This document shows positions 51,361 through 62,710 of a stretch of DNA of 64,000 bases, piece after piece. The DNA is taken from NCBI GenBank assembly GCA_030649995.1, contig JAUSEV010000048.1, positions 18,157-82,156 on the forward strand, given 5' to 3'. A model generated the notes under the pieces. That model ran no database searches, was not told the origin of the DNA, and saw only the letters and a list, made by a program, of their open reading frames with translations. This DNA is from Candidatus Uhrbacteria bacterium. Lineage in GTDB: Bacteria; Patescibacteriota; Patescibacteriia; 2-12-FULL-60-25. Positions within the stretch are counted from its first letter, which is position 1. Each line of letters starts with the position of its first letter. A program made the translations under genes and the position numbers.

Positions 51361-52089
51361 TCACGTGAGTTGATCTAGAATAAAACGGATGGGAAATACG
51401 ATGACCGCATTCCAGATACGTTTGATTCGACGCGGTTCTTTGATGAGTCGCCACAACCATTCAAAGCCGAGTTGACGAAAAAGCGTCGGGGCGCGTTTGC
51501 TCTTTCCCGCCCACACATCAAACGCGCCGCCCACGCCGATCACCACTTTTAAATTTGGAAATGCGTTTTTGTGTTTGGCAATCCAGCTTTCTTGTTTTGG
51601 ATGGCCAAAAGCGACCAACAACACTTGCGGATCAAATAACGTCAAACGATGACGAGCCTCTTCGCCTTTTTGATCATCCTCGCCGCGGAGATCAACGGCT
51701 CCACCGTTTTCGGCCATGATGATCAACGCGGGATAGCGCTTCTTGATTTCTTGCGCCGCTTTTTCTGCGATAGAACCTCCTCCGCCGATCAAACCCACGC
51801 GCCATTGACGATCATGCGCAAATCGTATCAGTTCCATAGCCAGATCAATGCCGGTTACGCGCGTCACATCAAAACCGAACAACCGTAAAAGCAACCATAA
51901 TCCAAACCCATCTACGGATCGTAGATCGGCTTGACGAAGGACGTTGGCATAAGAGGGATCGCGCCGCGCTTCCAATAAAATTTCCGGATTGGCCGTGACT
52001 ATCCAAAAGGGCGATGGTTTATCGCGCAAACGATCCATCATCGTTTTGACCGAACAACCTTCAATGGAAATCCCGAATACGTTTGGCAT
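51361..52089 (-). CDS. WecG/TagA/CpsF-family glycosyltransferase
   Basis: A 242-residue GT26 enzyme. TANPEILLEARRD, SVDGFGLWLLL, LIGGGGSIAEKAA, and GVGGAFDVWAGKSKRAPTLFRQLGFEWLWRLIKEPRRIKR are the family blocks. It transfers a sugar (ManNAc or similar) to a lipid-linked acceptor in surface polysaccharide or teichoic acid synthesis. No other polysaccharide genes are nearby in the window. Confidence 0.93.
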   Translation of the reverse strand: MPNVFGISIEGCSVKTMMDRLRDKPSPFWIVTANPEILLEARRDPSYANVLRQADLRSVDGFGLWLLLRLFGFDVTRVTGIDLAMELIRFAHDRQWRVGLIGGGGSIAEKAAQEIKKRYPALIIMAENGGAVDLRGEDDQKGEEARHRLTLFDPQVLLVAFGHPKQESWIAKHKNAFPNLKVVIGVGGAFDVWAGKSKRAPTLFRQLGFEWLWRLIKEPRRIKRIWNAVIVFPIRFILDQLT

Positions 52090-52154
52090 ACGTTTGACAA
52101 CTTCGCGTGATTTTGATGAAGTGAACGATACAACTTTTTTGGAGGAGAAAACAG

Positions 52155-52547
52155 ATGGGTCGAGAACGCGGAAGGTGGAGTCTCCCTCTTGGGGACGAAA
52201 AGCCGGCTAGGTACTGGTTCGAGATCATCGTGCCTTCGCATGGACGTGACGCCACCGTTTTTTACGTGAGGTCAGGCAAGGATTACACGTCAACGGATGT
52301 TTCTCTCCGAGAGATAACGAATGTTTTGCGTCAAATCATGGGGGCTCAACTGGACATGTTTTTTCCGGAGCCAATCCTGATCGGCACCGGTCAAAACATG
52401 ATCGTTCTCCTTCATCTGACGAGAAAAGAGATGTATCAGATGGAAAAAGTGATCGCCGCAGCCATGTTTCACCTTCTCCGGCAACGTGCCATCTCTTTTC
52501 TGCCCAACCCCCTTCGCCGCCTGTTTGACGCCTTCCGTATCTTCTAG
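52155..52547 (+). CDS. Unrecognised 130-residue protein (SD cassette)
   Basis: A small soluble protein (MGRERGRWSLPLGDEKPARYW...). It has a strand-rich first half and two helices (about 50-65, 86-108). The ATG has GGAGGAG at 7-nt spacing. A TTGACA (52094-52099) lies upstream with a poor -10 (TGAAGT). A hairpin terminator follows directly. No family is recognised. Its end overlaps the terminator-proximal part of the convergent atpC gene. Confidence 0.65.
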   Translation: MGRERGRWSLPLGDEKPARYWFEIIVPSHGRDATVFYVRSGKDYTSTDVSLREITNVLRQIMGAQLDMFFPEPILIGTGQNMIVLLHLTRKEMYQMEKVIAAAMFHLLRQRAISFLPNPLRRLFDAFRIF

Positions 52548-52999
52548 CCATCCTGCCCAACTCCGGCGGGATTTTTTTTGTGTCCGTGATGATGTCTGCT
52601 TGCCACTTTATATCGCGCCAGTTCTCGTTCCAGCGCCGCGGCTGCGGCGGCAAATGATACATCATCTTTTGTGACCGCTTGACGCATCACCTCTTGCGCG
52701 CGTTTTTTTGCCTCTTCCATCACGGAGATTTCCAATTCATGACCTCGCTCCGCCGTATCCGCGAGCACTATTGCTTGACGATCTTTCGTGACATGGATAA
52801 AACCGCCGGACACAGCCACCTCTTCTTCCACGTTTTTGCCGGATTTTTTTATTTTGATAATTCCCGGCACAAGCAACGCCGTCAACTCCGCGTGATGAGG
52901 CAAGATCGTCAACTCTCCCTCAACCGTTGGGAGAGAAATCGACAAGACTTCCTCGTCTGCCAAGACGCGATCAGGAGTGACCAGACAAAAATGGATCAT
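52544..52999 (-). CDS. atpC: ATP synthase epsilon subunit
   Basis: A 151-residue epsilon. The N-terminal beta sandwich is clear: MIHFCLVTPDRVLADEEVLSISLPTVEGELTILPHHAELTALLVPGIIKI. A helical C-terminal domain (about 95-150) with LERELARYK follows. ATG 52999 was chosen; the ten codons before it derive from a heptamer array. It is last in the atp operon (atpD-atpC gap 75 nt). The final 15 or so residues share DNA with the terminator of the convergent gene. Confidence 0.92.
   Translation of the reverse strand: MIHFCLVTPDRVLADEEVLSISLPTVEGELTILPHHAELTALLVPGIIKIKKSGKNVEEEVAVSGGFIHVTKDRQAIVLADTAERGHELEISVMEEAKKRAQEVMRQAVTKDDVSFAAAAAALERELARYKVASRHHHGHKKNPAGVGQDG
52550..52579 (+). terminator. Terminator of the 52155-52547 gene
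   Basis: ATCCTGCC / GGCGGGAT (8 bp, one G-T) with a 7-nt loop and eight T. Confidence 0.8.
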
Positions 53000-53009
53000 A
53001 GTTATAACC

Positions 53010-53073
53010 AGACATTGATTATTAGACATTAGTAATTAGTCTGGCCGAATGTCTAATGACTAATGTCGAATGT

Positions 53074-53075
<2 letters not shown>
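53010..53075. repeat. Inverted heptamer arrays between atpD and atpC
   Basis: ACATTAG / ATTAGTAATTAG on the left, ATGTCTA / ATGACTA on the right, centre TCTGGCCGA. Twin of the element at 20764-20834. Confidence 0.9.
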
Positions 53076-54489
<1,414 letters not shown>

Positions 54490-54493
54490 TTAT

Positions 54494-54586
54494 GATTAGG
54501 CGCTAGGCTCTAGGCGCTAGGCTCTAGTTTCTAGGCGCTAGCTAGAGCCTAATGCCTAATGCCTAATGCCTAATGCCTGGGGCCTA
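54494..54586. repeat. Inverted heptamer arrays between atpG and atpD
   Basis: GCGCTAG and GCTCTAG units, then CTAATGC x4 after the mirror point CTAGAGC. The arms pair. Confidence 0.85.
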
Positions 54587-55515
54587 CTCTATCGCCGCTT
54601 TCCCCGCGGAAATTTCCGAGATTTCCCGCGTGATGGAACTTTGGCGCGCTTGATTCAAACTAAACGTGAGATCATCCAACATATCCGACGCGGCATCACC
54701 GGCGCTCTTCATCGCCAACATGCGCGCGCTTTGCTCCGATGCCGCAGATTCCAAAAAGGATTGATACACGGTCATCTCAATAGCCCGCGGCAAAAGCTGA
54801 TCAAGCACTTGATTGGGTGATGGCTCCCATAGGGAAGAGAATTGAGATACGAGATAAGAGATATGAGAGTCTTCCTCTATTTGATTCTTTGATAATTCTT
54901 CCTCCGGTATGAGAGGCAACAATTGAAAAACGGTTGGAATTTGAGTGAGCGCGCTCTTGAATTGCGTATAACCCACAAAAACCCGATCAATGGATCCTGC
55001 CATAAATTCTTTATACAACAGGTCGCCGATGGGGTGAGCGCGTTCAAATGAAGGGGCGTTGGCCATAGACTCAAACGAAGCGTAAAGCGCGTAGCCGGCT
55101 CGTTTGACCGCCTGTTCCGCGCGGCGTCCAACCGTTACCACGCGTACCTCGTCTTCCGGACGACGACGCAAAAATTCCAAAGCTTTTTTCACAATCTGAC
55201 CGTTAAACCCCCCACACAATCCACGATCAGAAGCCACCAACAAAAACAATGTAACCTGTAACCTGTGACCTGTGACCTGTGACCTGTGACCCGTAACCTG
55301 TGCCCTCCCAGTAATGGATGTTGTGTCGAATCAACCAACCGTCGCACGCGTTCTGTCAGCTCTCCAATCAACTGCGAATAGGGCCTTGTTCCCAACGCCA
55401 ACTGCGTGGCTCGTCGCATCTTCGAAGCCGCCACCAGTTCCATGGCTTTCATAATCTTTCCCGTTGAGCGGATAGATTTGATCCGTCGTTTGATAAGTCT
55501 GGTTGGTATAGCCAT
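54584..55515 (-). CDS. atpG: ATP synthase gamma subunit, frameshifted at a heptamer array
   Basis: The rotor subunit gamma, encoded in two overlapping frames. The first part (from 55515) has the N-terminal helix IKRRIKSIRSTGKIMKAMELVAASKMRRA and YSQLIGELTERVRRL...HPLLGGH. The second (in another frame, to 54584) has FLLVASDRGLCGGFN through the C-terminal helix EISEISAGKAAIE. Between them lies an array of eight 7-nt units (55251-55306). The units put the second half out of frame; adding one unit or deleting two would restore it. So this copy is predicted to be non-functional or to vary in the population, unless it is an assembly error. All other atp genes are intact. Confidence 0.85.
55251..55306. 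repeat. Heptamer array (8 units) in atpG
   Basis: GTAACCT x2, GTGACCT x3, GTGACCC, GTAACCT, GTGCCCT on the plus strand. It lies between codons of HPLLGGH and LFLLVASDRG. Confidence 0.92.
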
Positions 55516-55536
55516 AGGAAAAATAGGCGCTAGGCT

Positions 55537-57083
<1,547 letters not shown>

Positions 57084-57087
<4 letters not shown>

Positions 57088-57635
57088 AGGGTTTCAGCAA
57101 TTAAAGCCATTTTCAGTCTTTGAAATTTTCCTTTTATGGAAGCATCAAAATGCCAACCGTCGGTTCGAAGCTCAAATCCGCCGAGGAGCGTTGGATCCGT
57201 TCGTTCTTCCAGACGTACATGCGTTTTCCACTTCTTTTCCAAAACGTCATGCAATTTTTGACGCGCCGCCTCCGAAAACGATTCCGCCGAGAGCAGATCC
57301 ACCTGTCGCGCCAGTCCGAGCTCGTCCCGCATTTTTTTGAGACGCGCGATGAACACACCCAGTTGAGAAAGTTTTTGTTCGCGCATGAAGAGAAGAACAA
57401 GATGAATAACGGTCGATGAAAAGTCATATTTTTCCAAAACCCGTTGTAATGATCGAGCGCGCGTTGGAAGCGGATAACTCGCGTTCAGGAATCCGTCTCT
57501 CATCCGCGCGTCGTGTTGAAACACCCGTTCCAACCGTTCGAGTTTTGAGAGAGCCTCATCCTGCGCCTCAACAGATGGAATTTCCGCCAAAAAAGCTCTT
57601 ACCACATCATCAAACCACAACGTTGTGATCTTCAT
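57084..57635 (-). CDS. atpH: ATP synthase delta subunit
   Basis: A 183-residue stator protein. N-terminal helical domain (about 1-105) and a C-terminal part with KIKGKF / [24 protein letters not shown], which is the typical end of AtpH (the 'G.....d..iDgSv..rL..l' segment). It links F1 alpha to the b subunit. The downstream atpA start overlaps its stop. A dispersed repeat (57636-57675) separates it from atpF. Confidence 0.9.
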
Positions 57636-57675
57636 AGTTCGATAAACTCACTATAATCCTGAGCTGGTCGAAGGA
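57636..57675. repeat. Short dispersed repeat between atpH and atpF
   Basis: AGTTCGATAAACTCACTATA then ATCCTGAGCTGGTCGAAGGA. A shorter relative (AGTTCGACAAGCTCACTATT) lies at about 48450-48470 before ctpA. Confidence 0.65.
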
Positions 57676-58176
57676 TCATACGAGTTCGTTCATCGTTTTT
57701 TCGAGGGAAGCGCGTTTTGTTCGATCATCCAATACGGACGGAAGAATCTTTTCCAAAGCCTGAACGATCAAATCAGCTGATTGTTTTTTTACCGCCAGCA
57801 TCATCGCGCGTTCTTCTTGATCAAGACGCGCCTTATTTTCGACCATCATGCGCTCCAGATCGTTTTGAGTTTTTATGATCAATTCCTGACGATCCTTTTT
57901 TCCCTGTTCTTCCGCGGATCGTATCAGGCCTTGAGCTTCTTGTCGCGCTTTTTTTAACAACAACTCTTGCGCGTGTTGCGCCTCGGCGAGTTCTTGCTTT
58001 GCCTGTTCCGCGTAAAGCAATCCATCACCGATCTTTTTTTGCCGCTTATCCATGGCCTTCAGAAGCGGCTGATACACCCACTTCCAGACAACGATCATCA
58101 CGATCGCAAAATTCACCAACTGGGCAAAAAATAATTTGCCGTTGATGCCAAGAGATTGAAGAACGCCGTCAGACAT
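57676..58176 (-). CDS. atpF: ATP synthase b subunit
   Basis: A 166-residue stator protein with one membrane helix (about 15-35; LFFAQLVNFAIVMIVVWKWVYQPL) and a long helix rich in Glu, Gln, Lys (about 40-150). This is the standard peripheral stalk of a bacterial F0. Only one b-type gene is seen, so a homodimer is expected. Confidence 0.92.
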   Translation of the reverse strand: MSDGVLQSLGINGKLFFAQLVNFAIVMIVVWKWVYQPLLKAMDKRQKKIGDGLLYAEQAKQELAEAQHAQELLLKKARQEAQGLIRSAEEQGKKDRQELIIKTQNDLERMMVENKARLDQEERAMMLAVKKQSADLIVQALEKILPSVLDDRTKRASLEKTMNELV

Positions 58177-58180
58177 AAGG

Positions 58181-58266
58181 ATAGCTTCTTAGGCTTTAGC
58201 TGGTAGCTTCTTAGGGAGAGAACTAAATAATTTTGCTAAGAAGCTAAAAAGCTAAAGCCTAATTCC
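58181..58266. repeat. Inverted heptamer arrays between atpE and atpF
   Basis: TAGCTTCT / TTAGGCTTTAGC on the left, GAAGCTAAAAAGCTAAAGCC on the right, mirrored. Confidence 0.8.
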
Positions 58267-58484
58267 TACAACGTAAATACGACTACCAGCGCGTAAATGG
58301 CGATGGCTTCGGCAAAGGCCGCGCCCAAAAGCATGGGAACGAATAATTTTTCCGTCGCTTCCGGATTGCGACCGATGGATTCCATGGCCTTGGCCACGAT
58401 CTTGCCGATGGCAAAAGCCGGCGCAATACCGCCAATGGCAATCGCCGCGCCTTTCATAACAATACGAAGAGATTCTGCGTCCAT
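58266..58484 (-). CDS. atpE: ATP synthase c subunit
   Basis: A 72-residue two-helix proteolipid. The polar loop SIGRNPEA and the carboxylate Glu in GAAFAEAIAIYALV (Glu59) are clear. The Glu is followed by Ala, not Ser/Thr, and no Na+-type Gln/Ser ligand set is seen, so H+ coupling is more likely. It forms the rotor ring. Confidence 0.96.
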   Translation of the reverse strand: MDAESLRIVMKGAAIAIGGIAPAFAIGKIVAKAMESIGRNPEATEKLFVPMLLGAAFAEAIAIYALVVVFTL

Positions 58485-58533
58485 ATGAAGAAAGAATAAA
58501 GAATTAGGAATTAGGAATGAAGAATAAAGACCA

Positions 58534-58632
58534 AGGCTCTAGGCGTTAGGCGCTAGGCATTAGGCTTTAGGCTTTAGGCTTTAGCTAGTTATCTAAAGCC
58601 TAAAGCCTAATGCCTAGCGCCTAATGCCTAAT
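58534..58632. repeat. Inverted heptamer arrays between atpB and atpE
   Basis: AGGCTCT, AGGCGTT, AGGCGCT, AGGCATT, AGGCTTT units, then the mirror TAAAGCC and TAATGCC units. The longest array set in the window. Confidence 0.9.
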
Positions 58633-59434
58633 CATGCGCTTTCGCTCCATGCGGCTGGCTTGACATCATGGTGAGATACACGAGTGTCAGCATGGAAAAA
58701 ACGGTTGCTTGCACAATGCCGACGATCATTTCAATGGCCATGAACGGAAGTGGCACCAGATAGGCAACCAATCCGGCAATGACCGTCAAAAGAACTTCAC
58801 CGGCAAAAATGTTGCCGAACAATCGCAGGGAAAGTGACGCAATTTTAGCAAACTCACTGAAAATTTCAATGATCCCGACGAGAAACTCCACGCAAGCTGT
58901 CAAGATGGCGATAGGTTTGAGGGTTTTTACCGCTTGCCATAAGCTGCCCAGCTGGATAAATTTGTTGCCGTGCGTCCAAAAACCGAGAGTGACAATCCCG
59001 ACGATATGGGCACCAATAACGGAAATGAGCGCCATGGCCAACGTGAGATTGAGATCGCTGTTCGCGGAACGCAAGAGCGGAACAAGTTCGCGTTCGCCAT
59101 GAACAATATGCCACACGCCAATGGATCCGGTTCCCGGTAATAACCCCATCCAATTACACAACAGGATAAACAAAAATAAAGTTCCGGCGATCGGGAAGAA
59201 CCGTTTGGACTTTTCTCGATCTCCCGTGACTTGATCGAAAAAGGTTAGCAAAAATTCCAAAATCATCTCCGCAAAATTCTGTAAACCGCTCGGTACTTCT
59301 TTGAGATTCCCGCGAAGCAAAAGTCCGGCGACACAAAAAACGATCAAAGCCAAAAACGCATTGATGAGGGTATTGCTCACGGGAAGGGACCCGAGAGAAA
59401 AAACGGTTTCCGCGGCGACGGGGATGTTAATCAT
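58628..59434 (-). CDS. atpB: ATP synthase a subunit
   Basis: A 268-residue membrane protein with five or six helices. The essential Arg is in SLRLFGNIFAGE, and the last helix has VQATVFSMLTLVYLTMM. It forms the proton half-channels with the c ring. The start overlaps the upstream atpI-like gene by 8 nt. Confidence 0.96.
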   Translation of the reverse strand: MINIPVAAETVFSLGSLPVSNTLINAFLALIVFCVAGLLLRGNLKEVPSGLQNFAEMILEFLLTFFDQVTGDREKSKRFFPIAGTLFLFILLCNWMGLLPGTGSIGVWHIVHGERELVPLLRSANSDLNLTLAMALISVIGAHIVGIVTLGFWTHGNKFIQLGSLWQAVKTLKPIAILTACVEFLVGIIEIFSEFAKIASLSLRLFGNIFAGEVLLTVIAGLVAYLVPLPFMAIEMIVGIVQATVFSMLTLVYLTMMSSQPHGAKAHD

Positions 59435-59669
59435 GGAGAGTTTCTGTAAATCGTTTGGCTTGATGGATCACGAGCGCTCCCGCTACCACAAGCGACAAGA
59501 GAAGACCGGTTCCAAGAAACAAAGGCGATGTGTGCCAGCGGAGATCAAGCCAGCGACCGCCGAGGGCGAAGAGCGTGGTAGGCACGGCAATACTGATCAA
59601 AACTTCCCACACAAAGCCCATGGCTCGATAGCCGGATAAAATGCTTTTCTGACGCGACGGTTTATCCAT
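59427..59669 (-). CDS. AtpI/AtpZ-like ATP synthase accessory membrane protein
   Basis: An 80-residue protein with two helices (about 17-36 and 49-68), typical of the short membrane protein encoded first in atp operons (ATPase_gene1/AtpZ). ATG 59669 (MDKPSRQ) was chosen; the alternative three codons upstream cannot be excluded. It probably helps assemble the c ring or transport Mg2+. It overlaps atpB. Confidence 0.8.
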   Translation of the reverse strand: MDKPSRQKSILSGYRAMGFVWEVLISIAVPTTLFALGGRWLDLRWHTSPLFLGTGLLLSLVVAGALVIHQAKRFTETLHD

Positions 59670-59694
59670 AAACGGCAAACAGCTTACCTCTTTT

Positions 59695-61071
59695 TCAAAA
59701 ATGCGTCAATAACTTCTTAAATTTTTCTCCGCGATCATATTCGTTTTTGAATAATCCAAAACTGGCGCAACCCGGCGACAGGAGAACGATGTCGCCGGAT
59801 GTAAGATTTTGACGGATGAGAAGAAGTGCGGACTTCAAGTCTTTCGCGTCTTGATAGATAACGCCAGCAGATCGAAACGCTTTGATGATTTTGGCGCGCG
59901 CCGTGCCGGGCAAAAGAGTGACGCTTATCTTCCCATGTTTAATGATCCACGCCACCTCATCAAACTTCAATTCCTTATCCGCCCCACCGAAAATAAGATA
60001 AATCAAGCTGTGACCTGTAAGCTGCAACCTGTAAGCTGTGATGGCCGCGATGGTCGCATCAGGAGTCGTCGCGGTCGTGTCATTGACGTAGCGCACTCCT
60101 TTTTTGACGGCAACTATTTCCAAACGATCAGGCAAACCGGAAAACGATTCGAGCGCGCGTTTGATCGCTTTTCGATCAATGCCAAATGATAACGCCACAG
60201 CCACCGCAGCCTCGGCATTTTTGATATTGTGCTCACCGAGCAATTTGAGCTTTGCACTCTTGACCAACCGCGTTTCCAAACTCCCCTTTTTCCCAAAACG
60301 ATACGCCTGACTCGGTGCTTGCTTTGCGTATTGATCAAAGTGGTGATCATTCGGAAAAAAAACAACGTCCTGTGATTTTTGGTGACGAAAAATTTGCGCC
60401 TTGGCTTCCGCATACTCCTTCATCGATGGATATGTGTTGAGATGATCGCGCATCAGATTGGTCCACACCGCAACGTGCGGTGAAATACGCGCCTCACCCA
60501 ACCCCTCCAACTGAAAACTGCTGATTTCAAGCACCACGATGTCCGTAGGTTTGATCTTCGATAAAAACGTGAGCGGTGACACCAAAATATTTCCACCGAG
60601 CCAGATGCGAGGATGTGTAGGGGCAGACCCATGCGTCTGCCCTTCGGTCGGAGGGCGAACGCGTGGATTCGCCCCTACCCGAAGCATCTCCGCAATCAAC
60701 GCGGTCGTCGTACTCTTGCCGCGCGTACCCGTTACTCCAACAACTCGCGCTGGACATTGACGAAGAAAAAGAGAAAGTTCTGTCTCAATCGGAATCCGCA
60801 AACGGCGCGCCTCACGAAGTTCCGGTTCGTTATCACGAATGCGCTGATGACGAAGAATCAAATCCATCTTTTTCACCTCTTTCGTCGCGTGTTTGCCGAG
60901 AATAAAACGCGCAAGCTTAAATTTTTTTAAGCGAGCGATATTTTTATCCATGGCCTTTGTATAATACGGATCTGCGACTATCACCTCATCCCCGCGTCGC
61001 GCAAAATACAACGCCGACGACACGCCACTGCCTTTTGGGTACTGTCCGAGTCCGAGGATGAGAATGCGCAT
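59695..61071 (-). CDS. murD: UDP-N-acetylmuramoylalanine-D-glutamate ligase
   Basis: A 458-residue Mur ligase. P-loop VTGTRGKSTTT (113-123) and the C-terminal domain (RLEIVAVKKGVRYVNDTTATTPDA, LLSPGCASFGLFKNEYDRGEKF) are as in MurD. It adds D-Glu to UDP-MurNAc-L-Ala. Residues about 132-155 (ANPRVRPPTEGQTHGSAPTH) are the translation of a compound palindrome (60617-60678) put into the loop after the P-loop helix. A heptamer array (60006-60040) is read as RLQLTGHSL near the C-terminus. The atp operon begins 17 nt after its stop. Confidence 0.95.
   Translation of the reverse strand: MRILILGLGQYPKGSGVSSALYFARRGDEVIVADPYYTKAMDKNIARLKKFKLARFILGKHATKEVKKMDLILRHQRIRDNEPELREARRLRIPIETELSLFLRQCPARVVGVTGTRGKSTTTALIAEMLRVGANPRVRPPTEGQTHGSAPTHPRIWLGGNILVSPLTFLSKIKPTDIVVLEISSFQLEGLGEARISPHVAVWTNLMRDHLNTYPSMKEYAEAKAQIFRHQKSQDVVFFPNDHHFDQYAKQAPSQAYRFGKKGSLETRLVKSAKLKLLGEHNIKNAEAAVAVALSFGIDRKAIKRALESFSGLPDRLEIVAVKKGVRYVNDTTATTPDATIAAITAYRLQLTGHSLIYLIFGGADKELKFDEVAWIIKHGKISVTLLPGTARAKIIKAFRSAGVIYQDAKDLKSALLLIRQNLTSGDIVLLSPGCASFGLFKNEYDRGEKFKKLLTHF
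60006..60040. repeat. Heptamer array inside murD (5 units)
   Basis: AGCTGTG, ACCTGTA, AGCTGCA, ACCTGTA, AGCTGTG; in frame. Confidence 0.85.
60617..60678. repeat. Family D compound palindrome inside murD
   Basis: Outer ends GTAGGGGC / GCCCCTAC. Inner hairpins GGGCAGAC / GTCTGCCC and GGGCGAA / TTCGCCC. Read in frame in a surface loop of MurD. Confidence 0.9.
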
Positions 61072-61076
61072 CGGAC

Positions 61077-61817
61077 TTATGGATTTGAAACTTTTGTCGC
61101 TTCCGTTACGCTGGTATCGCCCTCACCCGCCGAAAGTCCATGCGTCACGGACTTTACCATCCCCACGTCTTTTACATACCAACTGGTGGAGGTAAGCCCG
61201 TTGACGGGGAAGGATCCAAGCTCCGGTATTTCCATCACCATGTCCGTGACCGTACTCACCTTAAGAGCGGTAAAAGTTCCGGCCGGCACCGTCACGGACT
61301 CCTCGCTCACGACTTTGTTTTTAGAGACGATTTTTGAAGAAGTATCGCCAATATCCGTACCCTTGATGCTGATTTCATATCCCGTCTCCCACTCCGTACC
61401 CACCTTCATATCCTTTGGCGCGACTTCTCCGCTCATCTTTTTTGTTTCCGTTTTAATATTTTTTCCTTGCGTGGCAGAAGCAAGATCCAAGAATCCTTCC
61501 GCCGTTAAATGACCATCAGCACAATTAAGAATTTGTTCTGTAACAATAGAACCGAAATTCGCCTTCAGCTTTACTTTTGTCGCCGAAAGCGTGGTGGCGG
61601 ACAACGTGTAAGAAGATGGACTTCCATTGGCGTTTATTCGATAGGTAACGGCATATTCATCGTAGAGAGGATAGTACGGAGAGGAGCAGGTATTGGAAAC
61701 GGTTTTTTTAGCGACCGGCGGTTGACCGGATACGGATGCGGGAGATGAGGTAGCGCATCCGGCACCCATCAAAGCGAGACCCGCCATAAAAACGAACGCC
61801 ATGGATTTATGAGACAT
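61077..61817 (-). CDS. Putative lipoprotein of unknown function
   Basis: A 246-residue secreted protein. MSHKSMAFVFMAGLALMGAGC is a lipoprotein signal peptide with lipobox LMGAGC (Cys about 21). The rest is beta-rich with Ser/Thr-rich segments and a C-terminal TSTSWYVKDVGMVKS strand seen in DUF3108-like exported proteins. ATG 61817 was chosen because the signal starts there. It lies 5 nt upstream of murD, so it may be cotranscribed with murD and atp. Confidence 0.7.
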   Translation of the reverse strand: MSHKSMAFVFMAGLALMGAGCATSSPASVSGQPPVAKKTVSNTCSSPYYPLYDEYAVTYRINANGSPSSYTLSATTLSATKVKLKANFGSIVTEQILNCADGHLTAEGFLDLASATQGKNIKTETKKMSGEVAPKDMKVGTEWETGYEISIKGTDIGDTSSKIVSKNKVVSEESVTVPAGTFTALKVSTVTDMVMEIPELGSFPVNGLTSTSWYVKDVGMVKSVTHGLSAGEGDTSVTEATKVSNP

Positions 61818-61907
61818 AAAGAAAAGAAAAAAGAATAATGGAATAAAGTTTAACATTCATGGAGAAATCGGACAAATAGAGCGATAAAAACAGTTTTATT
61901 GAGAGAT

Positions 61908-61936
61908 TTGACAAAAGAGCTATTTTAGGATAGTGT
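61908..61936 (+). promoter_or_regulatory. Promoter of the 61984-62592 gene
   Basis: TTGACA (61908-61913), 17-nt spacer, TAGTGT (61931-61936). Confidence 0.7.
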
Positions 61937-61983
61937 TTCTTTCGTCTTGAAACTCAACCGCGTAGTTTGAACGGAGGGAGCGG

Positions 61984-62592
61984 ATGACAAAAAAGGAAAT
62001 GATCGTCTGGGGATTGCGGGCCGGGGAAAGTGATGAAAGCGGGCTCACCAAGCTCGGCGTTCATCAAGTTCGGCATGGCGTGACAACGGCTTTTGCGGGG
62101 CGTGAGGTACCACTCGCCACCATCCGGCAAGCGCCGGGCATGGATACCGGGCACGCCGCATGGGTCGTCAGAGACGTGTTGAGGGAGCCGGGTATTTATC
62201 AGGTGGTGACAGAGGAGCTGACGCATGTTCGGTGCGCGCCCTTCTGCTCGTGTGAAACGATCGCCCAGATGACGGATAGAAACCATCGATCCATTGTCGG
62301 GCGGTGGCTGCGGTTCGAGCCGGAAGCCCGTTTGCGTCGTACGCAAATGTTGACTCTGCTCGATCGGATGGCAGAGCGTTTGCCGGATGGATCGCATGTG
62401 CTGCTCATCGAGAGCGCAATGAGTCGTCATCCCATCATCGAGCTCGTCGTATCGGATGAGGAAGCGCCCAGCTTCCCATGCCTTGGTCTCGGCGACATGA
62501 TCCGCTTGCCCGCCACGCTCACCGACGCAGGCTTGCTCATCGGCAGGTCAGAGCACATCCCCTGTGTGCTCCCGCGCGAGGTAGCCGGCTAG
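61984..62592 (+). CDS. Possible degenerate histidine-phosphatase-like protein (SD cassette)
   Basis: A 202-residue protein with a weak resemblance to phosphoglycerate-mutase-type phosphatases. VWGLRAGESDESGLTKLGVHQ stands where 'i.lvRHGe...GLT..G..Q' is expected, and LLIESAMSRHP...LGDMIRL resembles the later 'vlvVsHg...l...e..rl' part. The catalytic RHG His is replaced by Ala, so it would not be a phosphatase. The similarity is by eye and may be wrong. The ATG has GGAGGG at 5-nt spacing. Own promoter and terminator. Confidence 0.5.
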   Translation: MTKKEMIVWGLRAGESDESGLTKLGVHQVRHGVTTAFAGREVPLATIRQAPGMDTGHAAWVVRDVLREPGIYQVVTEELTHVRCAPFCSCETIAQMTDRNHRSIVGRWLRFEPEARLRRTQMLTLLDRMAERLPDGSHVLLIESAMSRHPIIELVVSDEEAPSFPCLGLGDMIRLPATLTDAGLLIGRSEHIPCVLPREVAG

Positions 62593-62620
62593 CGCATTCA
62601 AGTCCTTTTTGTTCTTCTTG

Positions 62621-62653
62621 CCCCGACATTAAAAATGTTCGGGGTATTTTTTT
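62621..62653 (+). terminator. Intrinsic terminator after 61984-62592
   Basis: CCCCGA-CAT / ATG-TTCGGGG hairpin followed by nine T. Confidence 0.9.
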
Positions 62654-62655
62654 TT

Positions 62656-62689
62656 AAAAAAATACGGCCAGGTTTATGTTCCTGACCGT
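62656..62689 (-). terminator. Intrinsic terminator of the 62711-62932 gene
   Basis: Minus strand ACGGTCAGG / CCTGGCCGT (9 bp with one G-T) and a T-run. Back to back with the preceding terminator. Confidence 0.88.
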
Positions 62690-62710
62690 GAAGAACCTTG
62701 CCAAGAAAGA

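Noticed and set aside
55189..55249. Two separate genes instead of one atpG
   Set aside because: The two frames together give one normal gamma subunit split exactly at the repeat.
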